A DNA stretch of 64,000 bases, from contig JAJEKV010000071.1 of assembly GCA_021234155.1 (NCBI GenBank), forward strand, positions 6,384,236 through 6,448,235. The letters are read 5' to 3'. The DNA is from Isoetes taiwanensis (taxonomy: Eukaryota > Streptophyta > Lycopodiopsida > Isoetales > Isoetaceae). Shown piece after piece: positions 24,223 through 35,055 of this stretch; within the stretch, counting starts at the first letter, position 1; each line of letters begins with the position of its first letter. The notes under the pieces are model-generated. The model did not search any database, had not been told where the DNA came from, and saw only the letters and a program-made list of their open reading frames with translations. Both the position numbers and the translations under genes were made by a program.

Positions 24223-24356
24223 AGCTGCCCTCTTATCTACCTTATTACAATTATATATTACAAGAAATTTATCGCGGAGCTGCCCTCTTATCTACCTTAT
24301 TACAATTATATATTACAAGAAATTTATCGCGGCGGCCAAGGCCGCCGCGAACATTT
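24223..24356. repeat. 56-bp tandem duplication ending in a GC palindrome
   Basis: A unit starting 'gctgccctcttatctacc' and ending 'gaaatttatcgcgg' occurs at 24,223 and 24,279. After the second unit comes the perfect inverted repeat gcggcggccaaggccgccgc (24,329-24,348) and 'gaacatttct', the same arrangement as at 11,092 and 19,792. This links the motif to a dispersed element, possibly CACTA-like ends. Confidence 0.7.
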
Positions 24357-25090
24357 CTCTTCACCAACTTCGTTATACACCCTGATTTTATAGACCGTTT
24401 TGTGATCAATGCATTGCCACCCATACATAGCCATCATTACAGCATCCATGGCCATTATGGCCACCTCATGGGGAGCAATTATGACCAATGGCATCTAATG
24501 TGCAACCTCACTGCTTGAAATACCAAGAGCCTAGATGCAATATTTCATATGCTTATGTAGCGAAGATTCTCGTAAATACCTTCACTCTAGGGGCTATGAC
24601 ACAACACTGCTGTAAAATTTCATTGTCCGAAAAATTAGGGACTTTTAGAAAAACTTTAATACGATGACATTTTTTAGATTTTCTCAAGATCAAAAGGGTT
24701 GCTGATGAAAAGGGCTTGCAATTAACATCATGATATTACCGTGGCCAATAAGCTAAATTCAATTTCTGAGCGTGCTCAATCAATGTGTAAGTAGTACAAA
24801 CGCAATTAACTTTTAAAGTAAAAAAAGTTGTCATTTAATCATTGTTTTCAACAAGCGGAGCAAATGCCTCAAAACATAATAAAGCTCAATAAGCCTAGGG
24901 AAGGCAAGATTAGTTATTTTTCAATGTAGAGCCAAAAGCACTTGTTAAACATAACTCTTATTTATTAATTATCTGGGAAGAAAAAAAGGTTTGTTGAAAG
25001 CAAAGCAAGATGACATGAAGTGAGCGAGATCACCATTCCCAAATCAAAGCCCAAATAAAATGCTGAAACACAATGATGAAAAAATTAGAT
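24357..25090. other. No gene seen
   Basis: AT-rich sequence without credible ORFs or recognised repeats. Confidence 0.4.
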
Positions 25091-26220
25091 TTTTTTTTTT
25101 TTTTTTTTTTTTTGAAGGAAAGAAGATATTTTATTCATCAGATGGAAGTATTACAGCATATAGATCCCTCATGGATCAAATAGAAAATTAAGCTTATAAG
25201 ATCCCACACGGATCAAATATCCTATCCGAATCTTTGATACTCGTGAGGCCTCTCTCAACCTCTTCTTCTTCAAGTCTAACTAGTACCACAGTGGAAATCA
25301 CCATCTTCCCAAAGCTAGAAAGAGTACTAGAGGAGACAAGTACCAACTTTCCAAAATTCAAATAATCCCCTGAATGCATGATAGAAAAGCCTCCCCAAGA
25401 ATAGAGGTGAATAGAAAAAGAATGCAGTAAACATGAACATTACGCCACAATGTTCAAAAAGGAGCTACCGCTTCCAAAATCTAATCAAGAATACAAGATT
25501 AAACCGTGATTCCAAGCCAAAAGTGTGAGACCAAAAGGATGCCGCATTGCCTGGGGACCTCAGAAGTAATCAAACCGGATGCGTGACACAAAGCCCGGCC
25601 CAAACTTCTCCCAAAAGCCCTGGTTTAAGATGTAAAAGCCGTCTTCTTGCCCGGATAATCCCTAGCTTAAGAATCTAAATCAGCCCCACATATTGCTGCC
25701 ATGTTCAGAAAATGAAAAGATTTCCGCTGTTTTTCCAAGAATCAATCTCTATACCCTTCTCGCTAGCAAGAAAGAGCAGAGAAAAGGGAAAATCCATCCA
25801 CCGGAAAGATCCGAGAATTTAAGATTGTGATGCTAAATTCAAGAACTGTTTTTTCCTACCAAGATTGCAAAGATTCTACTCCACCTTATAAGCCATTTGC
25901 CCTTTTGCGGTGTTTCTCGTGATAAAAGACTACGCTTCTAAGCAGAGAAAACGTAATGCTTCAAAAGAAGCATGGAGTTGAATGACCACGTTAGTGGCTT
26001 GGCAACAAACCGGAAGAACCGCCACAAAAGCTCCAAAATAGAACACCAAATGTAAGAAATCAAGAACTTATCGGCAAGAGGCAAAACCCTTGCTAGCCCC
26101 AACACGAATTGATAGATCTGATTTGCGTAAGTGCGGTGCGGATTGAGAAAGAGGGCGGTCCCCTCTCACGGCCGCCCTAAGCCGACAGAGGCGCCAAGAA
26201 ACCACCGACATTTTTAAAAA
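25091..26220 (-). mobile_element. Retroposon 3' end with poly(A) tail (minus strand), extent uncertain
   Basis: A run of 23 T at 25,091-25,113 is a poly(A) tail when read on the minus strand. Just upstream of it on that strand is 'gatgaataaaatatcttc', a canonical AATAAA signal about 20 bp before the tail. Further upstream the text is T-rich and gene-like in base use but has no long ORF. This fits the 3' untranslated end of a LINE or a processed transcript copy. The 5' limit is not visible; 26,220 is only where the style changes. Confidence 0.45.
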
Positions 26221-29200
26221 AAAATTTTTACAGCTTTGATGATTACATTCAATGAGTTTGGACCATTATGCTATTACGGAGCATGGGCACATTCCATTTC
26301 TTATTAGCCCCTTATGTGCCTGAAAGTGGTCAGTTCACACATACAATATCCCCTTTGTGCCAAATGAGCACGATCTTTGTACATGCCATACCCGCATCCG
26401 ATGGCCCAATATGAGGAAAAAATGTGTCCTCAATACAATATTTATTGCAGAGAAGCAAAATGATTTGCCAAATTAAGTAGTAAATGCAACATGATAGGCT
26501 TCAAAACATAGTTAACTAGGCATATTTACCTCGCGGCTCGATTTTTTTCAAAGGTTTGCATTCACTGGCTATAGTTGCAAATGCACAACATTGAAGCGCC
26601 AATGACAACGCGAGCATTTTCAAAGAAAATGGATCCCCAAATAAATGTGCAAAGCTATGGTAAAAGTGCAACCAGCAGGGATTTGAAAAGATCGCCCAAT
26701 GCCCCGCACATGTCTATCTACACAAAATTTCTACATTAGTATAACATATCGTAAACAAGTAAAAGGGTAGATAGAAATTTGGGTTGATTTTGTACCGCTA
26801 CTCATGCATCAATTTTTCTCAAGTATGGATAAAACTTAAATAGATGTCTTTTAAAGATCTTAATGTCCATTGCATTTAGAACCTGAAGCATAACATCCAC
26901 CATTTCAAAGCAAAAAAAATGAGAACACTAGAATAATCAAAGAGAACGGATTTGTGGCATATCAAACTTCATACTTACCATTTGAAAAGGAACGCCATGA
27001 AGAGTTTGAACATGCCTTGCATTTGGAAATAGGAAACAACCAAGGAATATAAGCCTTCTAGCATCAGATAGATCGCATTCCATAATCCTCACATTGGAAC
27101 CGCAAGACCTGCAACATAATCAAATTTAGTGTCCAACATTTAAACAAATTTCAAACATCAAGATAATCTAGTAGCCCACATCAAAAAATCAGAACCTCAA
27201 GATCAAGGCAAGTTTCGTATGCTCATTTGCCTCAGATTTAAACTGTAAAACATACTTAGCAACTTAGCATATTTATTTGTTGTACAACACACCTTGCATA
27301 AAAGCTAGTGCAATCCGCCCCGGCCAAAATTTTGCCACCTAGTGCAAAAATTCGGAGATACATATGCATCAAAGATGTTTATGACAGAAACAAAACAAAG
27401 GAAATAACAAGGGTAAGGACATTTATGACACAAATAAAACAAAAGGAATATACCTTTCTGTAAAGAAGGTCCTTTGGCATAAAGTTGCAAATGTCACCTT
27501 ATGCAGCTCCTCAAATCTTTCCAAGTAGACGTAAACAATGGCAAACAGAATTAGAACATGTATGTTTGTAAAAAATGCATGCAAATGCCTACACAATTTT
27601 TTGGCAAGTGCCTTTAGACAGTCTCTAGAAAATGTACTTTTCATCACAAAGTTGACCAAATGTATTGCAAGACCTGGTTTTAGAATTTGGTAAACTTGAA
27701 GCAAGAAGAATCTAGCACGTTGGAACATATTTTACGTAAAATGATGCATGGCAAAGAAAGAGGGAATGATTGATAAATACAAAGAAAAAGATTATATGAT
27801 TACCGGCCCGAAGCTCCCAATACAAACATACTAATTGAACATTAATTATTACAGAACAAACCTCGAATGCCACGTTCGAACAAGCATTTCTCACTTGAAC
27901 TCCGGCCGGGAAATATGGGATCAAAATGCACTCTCGATTTTCCGAGCGACAACAGAGCCTAGAACACAAATACATGTGTTATGAGTGAAGGAGAGATCTC
28001 CAATGTTAATCTATGTGCATGAGTCAAACATGAACCGATTATCGAGAGTCTATCTATATTATAGCCAAGCAATCCCGAGATAAGACCCACAAAAACGAAG
28101 TGCTAACCCGAGATCCCAAAGCCCATCGATGCGGTGCTCGGCTAGTTAAGGTATCCGGAAAAAGATAACCAAGCAAAGTATCCGATTTCTACAGAGATGA
28201 GATGTTGTATAAGTTCTCACGACCAAACAAATAGGAATGGCAAATTTAAAAATAAAGGGATATATTTCATGTTCCACTCTCTCGTTCCGGATGCCTAGGC
28301 TCTCGCCATTGCCACAGATTCGGTCCGCAGAGGTCCATCACGGTATGTCGGGTCCCGGTCGCCGCCATCGCCCGTGGTTCGCTATGGCCTTCCCCGAAAT
28401 TTGGACGGCATGTGATTATTTTCAATTCAATGGACGGCGGGATGAGTGCCTCGATGACTAAGAATATACCAAAGAATCGCCCCTTTAATCTTTATATATG
28501 TTCGGATTAAGAAGGACAAGCGCGGCAAAGCCAAAGTAACATTTCTTGCCCAACTCAGCGCCAAAGTAGATTTTTGTATGAAGTCAAAAGGATCTCGTTA
28601 TGGGCTTGCAAAATTGAACATAATGTGTCTAAGTTGGACAACCAGAATCTCCAAATTATTTCCCAAAAAACTTAAAGCCACGCTTTTTGCCCATAACCAT
28701 TAGTTATATAGCACTAAAGACTCGCTTCTTCCTTCTGGGTTCTATAATTAAGTTGTTTCAGCTTTGGGTGGTTCAAGAAGGGGTGTCATCATCTTACATG
28801 ATCTAGATATGTAGTTTTATAGAATACATACACCTTATTAATCGGAATGTTAAGAACCAACCCGATTCTCTTTAGTTGGAATGATAGAATAGCAATTCAA
28901 ATGGTCCTAAAAAAAAAAAAAGGAAATGAATAAAGGGAATGGTGAGCACCCCTATTCCAGGGGGAGCCACCATGGTCCACTTGGCTAGACTCAATTTGAT
29001 GGGCCATCCAGGCATCGTGATACCCCTTCTTTTGCATCGCAAGAACACAATGATGGGAGCTTCATGCCGAGGGTGTTGGCAACATGGATCTAGGGTTTTG
29101 GCCAGGGGTTGGATAATTGGCTCGCATCCTAGGATATTAAAACCATATGTCGGCCTTTATGGACGTAAAGATACTCAAGAAGATGAGGCCGAGGCTAAGG

Positions 29201-29660
29201 CCGAGGGCGGAAAAAGAAATCCGTGAGAGCGTGAGGGCGGCTATGGCGGACCGCCCGGACCGGAAGATGCCCCTACTTAAAAGAAGACGGGCAAATTTTA
29301 GGCAAGGCAAGACACTACACAAGACGCCGCGAAATCGGCGGGCACGTAGGAGATGGCGATGGCGATGTTGTGGATCCTTTCCGCGGCCTAGATCTCACCC
29401 ATTAAAATGCTTCGTACAAAGCCCGATTGACTTTGCATGATCAAGAGTAGAAGAAATCTAATTTCTGTGTTTGTTTTTTCATGGCCTCGCCGATTGTGTG
29501 CTCACGTACATGCCTAAGTGTCCCCTTTGTTTCTTGGAACCAAACTGGTCGCCTAAAGCCCCGCTTTGAAAAAAAATACGGCCATCGTGGTTCGAGCATA
29601 AAGGCGCCCTTTGCCAATCCTTGTGGATTCTTTCCTCTCAAGGTATTTAATGGCCATACT
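26221..29660. other. Long stretch without supported genes
   Basis: Short ORFs only, up to about 100 codons (for example 27,423-27,728 minus), with no conserved motif. Around 29,147-29,440 a plus-strand ORF of 97 codons is very Arg-rich (KKMRPRLRPRAEKEIRES...) and GC-rich compared with its surroundings; it is probably the edge of a decayed element rather than a gene. CAG and CTG appear scarce by eye across 25.4-29.6 kb, with 'ccg' and 'tcg' common. Confidence 0.35.
29656..29660. other. Target site duplication ATACT (left)
   Basis: 'atact' immediately precedes the left LTR and is repeated exactly at 34,110-34,114 after the right LTR. A 5-bp duplication is the size expected for Copia integrase. 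Confidence 0.9.
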
Positions 29661-30217
29661 TGTTAGAAATTCAAGGCGCCAGTAAGATAAACTCAATCTA
29701 TTCTTGAACTTACGCAAAATTTCCTTCTTAGCAGCTTTTTCCTCCTCGATACAACCGTCATGCTGCATTCGGCAGCAGATCCAATCAACTTGGGATCCGA
29801 TAATCCCACAAACCAAAGACCCAACTGGTTTCACAAACTGGGTTTCCAATCCGTAGCTCGCAGCAATTCCGACCCAGTAGGAACTTCGACCGCAGCTAGA
29901 TAACTCCAAATCCGGCCGCAACACTCAGTCCGATTCCAAAATCTAGAACCTTGATCCAGTGTGAAGAAGTGTTCTCGCCCAAAACCGTCTGCAAAGAATC
30001 TCCACCGGAATATCAATTTCGGGCTTATTCAAGCTCCGGCTTCAACCTTCGATTCTTCAATCTGATGTTTCCACCAGATTCCACGGGCCCTTCCTTTCTC
30101 GCGTGTATTCTTCCCCGTTTCCTCATTTTTTTTATTCCAAAACCATCGACATTTTCAATGCCACGCCACCGTTAAATGTCGGATGTTAAATGCAGACCCA
30201 TGTTAACATTTTCAACA
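29661..30217 (-). repeat. 3' LTR of the Copia element
   Basis: It begins 'tgttagaaattc' and ends 'attttcaaca' on the plus strand. It aligns end to end with 33,545-34,109. Differences concentrate at CAG/CTG positions of the other LTR. Confidence 0.95.
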
Positions 30218-30227
30218 CCCCCTCACC
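30218..30227 (-). other. Polypurine tract of the Copia element
   Basis: On the minus strand 'ggtgaggggg' directly precedes the 3' LTR, the expected place for plus-strand priming. Confidence 0.75.
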
Positions 30228-30351
30228 AAAGATTTATCGCTTTAATACCTATGGCATCTCGCCAAAAATATCCATGCTTACTTTCTACCAATGCTTTTGT
30301 TAATATGTTCCGCTTCTTGTTTAGCAAAGAGGAATATATTGCAAATCAACT

Positions 30352-30585
30352 TCACTCGCTACTACTTTCTCTCTTATAAAATGATAATGCATCAATATGC
30401 TTTGTTCTTGAGTGCAACACTGGATTTTTAGCAATTGCTATGCAACTTTTATTGTCACAATACAACTTTGTTGGGCAGTTCGTTTTCTCCAATTCCCGCA
30501 ATAATCGCCTCAACCAAATTATTTCTCCGCTTTGCCAAGGAGGCGGACATCGCATCCGACTCAAAGACTTGACATAGCCACACAA
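30352..30585 (-). pseudogene. Copia RNase H fragment
   Basis: The reading frame has LYCDNKSCIAIAKNPVLHSR followed by TKHID, the hallmark of the Copia RNase H C-terminus (CDN...A..NP.FH.RTKHI). Upstream on the minus strand (about 30,600-30,690) other frames show DLDERKSTTGYLCKLNGAVI and WCSKKQN, the preceding part of the same domain, separated by frameshifts. Confidence 0.85.
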
Positions 30586-31384
30586 TTTTGCTTTTTGCTA
30601 CACCAAGAAATCACTGCACCATTAAGTTTACACAAGTATCCTGTTGTGGACTTTCGCTCATCAAGGTCTCTGCCCACCTAACTGCATCTCAGATAACCAT
30701 CAATTCCGTGATAGCCAACTACTTTAGGATTATCACAAAGCTTTTAGCGAAAGCAAATACCATGGTGCATTGTACCTTTCAAGTACCTAAGAATACGCTT
30801 TTAGCAGCGAACTCCAATGTTCCCATCCCGGTTATTCAAATATCTACTCAACAAATTTACACCAAACGCGAATATCCGGTCTCGTGGCATTTGCCACGAA
30901 AAGCAAACTTCCTATAAGTTCCCTATATGGTATTCCTTGCATTTTTTTTCCTCCCCTACCATCGGGGACAAATCTCCAGAAATTCTCTTACCAACCACAA
31001 GAGGAGCTCGGCGACGGGTTTACATTCACCCATAGAAAAAGTATCCAACATCTTCTTAATATATGACTTGTGTTAAAGCCAATTCTCCGCTTTGTCTATC
31101 TCTATAAACCTCCATGCCCAAAAGTTTTTTTAAGTTTACCAAGATCACTCATCCAAATCTAGCTCTCAACACATTTTTGCATTCATCCATAAACTTTTCA
31201 TCACTAGCACTCATAACACAATCATCTACATACAATGCTATGATGCAAAATTTATCATCTACCCTTTTAATGTAGAGATTACCTTCACTTTGCAACTTTC
31301 CAAACCCCCTGCGAGCAATGTAAAGCTATTCATGCATACGCATTCACGCTTCTAGTCGCTTGCCTAAGCCCATACATCGCCTTT

Positions 31385-31885
31385 TCAATTTGCGTGCATC
31401 TTATTTCCTTGTACCTCAAATCCGACTGGTTGTTCCATATAAATCTCCTCTTCTAAATCCCCATTGAGGAAAGCCGTTTTTACATCCATATGGTCGAGCT
31501 CTAAATCATGCTCAACTGCTATAGCAATCAAAGCCCGCAAACTTGTTAGTTTAACAATAGGGGAAAATGTGTCATGATAATCTTTACCAGCTTCTTGAGT
31601 AAATCCTCGAGCCACCAATCTAGCTTTATATCTTTCAATGTTTCCATCAGCTCCCTTTTTTATTTTAAAGATCCACTTACATCCTACCACATTTTTACCT
31701 TTTGGCCTAGGTGTGAGATCATAGGTACCTGTCTGCTTGAATGACTCGAGTTCTTCTTGCATGGCTTTCCTCCACTTGTCTGCATTAGGAGAATTGACAG
31801 CTTCATCATAAGTTTCAGGTTCTTTAACACACAAAGATTGTCGCCGCTGTTCTCTCAGTGCTTCTTCCAAGTTCATAGGCTTCAA
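31385..31885 (-). pseudogene. Copia reverse transcriptase, N-terminal part
   Basis: This 166-codon frame matches the RVT_2 domain: KWRKAMQEELESF, VVGCKWIFKIKKGADG, RYKARLVARGFTQEAGKDYH, DTFSPIVKLTSLRALIAIAV and MDVKTAFLNGDLEEEIYMEQP. It breaks just before the 'YGLRQ' motif, which is found in another frame at about 31,350. The catalytic YVDD is read further on as ALYVDDCVM near 31,230. The RT is thus complete in content but not in frame. Confidence 0.92.
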
Positions 31886-32777
31886 ATTTCTTTTGAAGTC
31901 TCATACCATTTCCAGTGCTCCTCCCATGCTCATCTCTTCCATACTTCGGATACATCAATGGGAGCTTGTTTCAACCTTTCTCGTGATCGGGGTTTTATGG
32001 CGCCATGAACTTGAATTTCTTTCTATCGGGTTGTTGTTCTTCCACCGTAACATCTTCCGTACACCATTCTCTCCCTCTTCTACTACATGTTCTTCATTGT
32101 CACTACTTCCTATTTCTATAGGGCTTTCCATGCCTCCATCCCTGCATTTGAATTCTCGTTTCATTTTCATCATCATCTTCATCGCCAAACCATCCTCGGT
32201 GCCTGTGGCTGTGACTTCTTTTTTTCCGACACATCACTTTTAATTGCCCTATCTTTATAAAATTTAGTTTCACAAATACCACATCCCGACTTATATAAAT
32301 TTTTCCCGGTTTTAGGATCATATAGTCTGCACCCTTGCTCCTCATACCCAACCAAATATGTTTCTATGCTACTTATCATCTAGTTTGGACCGCAACTCTT
32401 CCTCGCACATGCATATACCCTAAACAACCATATGCACGCTAGCCTCTTTTACTGCATTGTTTTTACCGGACCATACCTCTTCGTGAATTCTTCCTTGATA
32501 CCAAGTAGACGCAATTTATTTTGAATGTAACATGCAGCCGAACCGCTTTCCTGAGGAGATAGTTAGGGCAACCCCGCATGTTTTAACATAGATCTTACCG
32601 CGCTCATAAGGGTCCTGCTTTTTTCTCCGCATGATGCCATTCTCACTGGGATATATCGCACGCAAATTGACGCCTAATCCCTTTCTCACGACAAACTGCA
32701 TGAATGGCCCGCATAAATATTCTCCCCCGAACTGAGCGCAAGCGTTCAACTTCCTAGACGTTTTCTCGCTCAAACCG

Positions 32778-33518
32778 CTAGATACAATTGGAATGCCCGA
32801 ATGCTTGATCCTTCGATTTCAAAAAATAACATTTTGTTCTCCGGGAAAAATCATCAATAAATGTGATGAAATATGTCTTGCCACTCATACTCTGAACACG
32901 CATCGGTCCGCACAAATCTGTATATACCAAATTCAAGAGTCCCAAAGTTTTGGCAAACCTGGGCTTAAAATTCTGTCTAGTTTGCTTCCCAAGCATACAA
33001 CCACGACAAATTTTGTGCTCTTCTGCAGTTATGCTGTTAGGCAAATCTTCTACCAAATTATGTTTGCTCATGATTTTTATGGTTGCATCATTTACATGGC
33101 CAAGTCTGAGATGCCACAAATCTAATAAATTAACACTTCCAACACAAGGCACAGCATCCAAGCAATACAATTTCCCTTTTCTTCTTGCATATATCCTTCT
33201 ACCATTACCCACCATTTCACAACGATAAGAATCAAAATTTACTTTATATCCCGAGTCTACTAAGTCTGCAACTGAAATCAAGTTAAATAACATACCAGGA
33301 GTATATAAAGCATTCTCCAAACATATTTTATCTTCACCTTCATGATAAAACTCCAACTTTCCACATCCTTTTACTTCATGCAAATGCCCATTTCCCATCT
33401 GTACACATGGTGTGTGAGACTCTCTTATAGTTTTCATCAATTTCTCCGAAGCAATCACTGTTCTCTCAGCTCCTGAGTCAATGGTCAGTGGAACTGTTGC
33501 AGCAGAATTTGTGTCCAT
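32778..33518 (-). pseudogene. Copia protease, GAG-pre-integrase and integrase N-terminal part
   Basis: This 246-codon frame starts with ATG at 33,518, about 25 bp inside the 5' LTR. Protease: PLTIDSGAERTVIASEKL (catalytic D-S-G). GAG-pre-integrase with zinc ligands: LWHLRLGHVN ... CRGCMLGKQ. Integrase core: LVYTDLCGPM and FITFIDDFSRRTKCYF. The frame is lost at about 32,777; the next frame (32,516-32,773) carries GGEY and SENGIMRRKKQ, the second half of the integrase core, with several small indels. Gag is absent upstream. Confidence 0.93.
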
Positions 33519-33531
33519 AATTATGACCCTT

Positions 33532-33543
33532 GCTCTGATACCA
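33532..33543 (-). other. Primer binding site, initiator-Met tRNA
   Basis: The minus strand reads tggtatcagagc, starting two bases inside the 5' LTR. This is the classic plant Copia primer binding site complementary to the 3' end of initiator tRNA-Met. Confidence 0.95.
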
Positions 33544-33544
33544 C

Positions 33545-34109
33545 TGTTAGAAATTCAAGGCAGCAGAAGATAAACTCAATCTATTCTTGAACTTACCGGG
33601 CAAAATTTCCTTCTTAGCAGAGCTTCTTTTTCTCTGATACAAACTGGCTGCGGTACCTGCAGCAGGATCCAATCAACTTGGGATCTGACAATCCCACAAA
33701 CCAGCACCCAATCTGGGTTTCACAATCTGGCTTTCCAATCCAGAGCTCTGGCAGCAATTCCGACTGCAGGAACTTCGACTGCAGCAGACAACTCCAAATC
33801 CGGCTGCAACACTCAGTCCGGATTCCAAAATCTAGAACCTTGACAGCAGGTGACAGCAAGTGTTCTGCCCAAACCGTCTGCAGCAATCTCCACCTGGAAT
33901 ATCAATTTCGGCTATTCAAGCTCCGGCTTCAACCTTCGATTCTTCAATCTGATGTTTCCACCTGCATTCCACCGGGCGCCTCTCCTTTCCGCCTGTGTAT
34001 TCTTCCCTGTTTCCTCATTTTTTTTATTCCAAAACCACCGACATTTTCAATGCCACGTCACCGTTAAATGCTGGATGTTAAATGCAGACCCATGTTAACA
34101 TTTTCAACA
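33545..34109 (-). repeat. 5' LTR of the Copia element
   Basis: This 565-bp LTR (TG...CA) keeps many CAG/CTG words that are altered in the 3' LTR. For example 'gtctgcagcaatctcc' here is 'gtctgcaaagaatctcc' in the other LTR. Promoter function is expected for a 5' LTR, but no TATA box was assigned with confidence. Confidence 0.95.
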
Positions 34110-34253
34110 ATACTAGCATCCTTTGTTTTGCACCCTTTGTTTTGCTCATACTAGCATCTCTGTCTCCGGCGTCCAAGCCTTGGCTATGGCGATTTAACTA
34201 TCCCCTTCTATTCACTATTTCATTTTCTTGATTTTCTTGATTTTCTTTTTTCC

Positions 34254-34421
34254 ATGGCCGCTGCTGTAAAATCCCTCGTTTCTTTCCTCCGTTCCGAGTC
34301 CAATATTCTCAAGAATGGCCCTGATTTAGATCCCTCCTTCTGCTTCCGAGTAGTCCATAGATATTGCTTCGGAGGCGAAGAAGACTTCTTTTGGGTTATT
34401 TTGCCTGATACTGGAGTTTGA
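34254..34421 (+). CDS. Short ORF, possible first exon, unknown
   Basis: This 55-codon ORF starts MAAAVKSLVSFLRSESNI and contains DPSFCFRVVHRYCFGGEED before the stop at 34,419. The ATG context and composition look coding. It sits 145 bp after the Copia insertion and upstream of the NF-YC13-like gene. It might be the 5' exon of that gene or a separate relic. No family was recognised. Confidence 0.25.
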   Translation: MAAAVKSLVSFLRSESNILKNGPDLDPSFCFRVVHRYCFGGEEDFFWVILPDTGV

Positions 34422-34960
34422 AATGAATCTAGCTAGTCTCAAGACCAGAAGAATGTATTGGTGCTACAGAACCGGTACAAAAACATTGAATGAAGATGTG
34501 TATGGGATCCTAGAAATTGATTACGAGCACTTGAAGTGATGGAGAAAAACGTGAAGACCATGGCCAGTTGGCTCCGGAGCAGTTCGGCTCCAGAGGAGCT
34601 TCCCAAATGGCATTGCAAACAGCAGAAGCAGGGCGGAAAGGAGATAGCCTTGGAAGATATATTTGATAAGCCCCACAAAATAAGCTTTCGGCCGCGTATG
34701 AAGATGCTTGGCTCGCCCTGCAATGGCTCCAATCTCAAGCTTTACATTCGACGATCCATGGCTAAAAGAATATGCAGATTTTTCAAGGATTGTCTTCGCC
34801 GGAGATTTATCTGTCAGAGCTTCGCAGCACCATCATAAATCTGTAATAAATGCGATGGATGCCATAAATGCCATGGATGCAACGTGTCGTGCCATGATAA
34901 TTTTGAAGAAAGAAATTAAGTGCGAACAGAAATGCGATACTGCTTTACATATGGTAGGAT
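34422..34960 (+). other. Possible frameshifted coding remnant
   Basis: Two overlapping plus-strand frames run into each other at 34,536: one with RTGTKTLNEDVYGILEIDYE, the next with MEKNVKTMASWLRSSSAP and GGKEIALEDIFDKPHKISF. A third frame carries SSFTFDDPWLKEYADFSRIV. The joins suggest one protein broken by frameshifts. The family is unknown. In-frame stops precede the NF-YC13-like ORF at 34,960. Confidence 0.25.
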
Positions 34961-35055
34961 AAAGAAGCAATCAGAACAGAGGAAAGGCCAAGGCTCAATT
35001 AGTTGCAGCAGGTCAGCCTTCGTCGGCTTCTCATGTCGCCAAATGCCTAGGGGAA

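Larger units (their letters stand above)
29661..34109 (-). mobile_element. LTR/Copia retrotransposon, gag-less, coding on the minus strand
   Basis: This is a complete insertion of 4,449 bp: LTRs of 557 and 565 bp, both TG...CA, flanked by the 5-bp duplication ATACT. The internal region is 3,327 bp. Protein domains on the minus strand follow Copia order: protease, GAG-pre-integrase, integrase, reverse transcriptase, RNase H. There is no gag; the protease reading frame starts about 25 bp inside the 5' LTR, whereas complete Copia polyproteins need roughly 600-800 bp more. Frames are broken between integrase and RT and after RT. The element could not move by itself as written but could be mobilised in trans. 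Some breaks may be sequence errors at CAG/CTG. Confidence 0.95.

Noticed and set aside
26140-26220. GC-rich 'cggccgcc' segment as a possible rRNA or promoter island
   Set aside because: Too short and without rRNA signature words; it is only locally GC-rich.
31757-32243. Plus-strand ORFs inside the Copia element
   Set aside because: Antisense shadows of the RT and connecting region, which are recognisable on the minus strand.
34422-34960. Upstream exon of the NF-YC13-like gene containing the first half of the HMG box
   Set aside because: No frame shows the expected P.R..SAY/F.. start of an HMG box, so the exon was not assigned.
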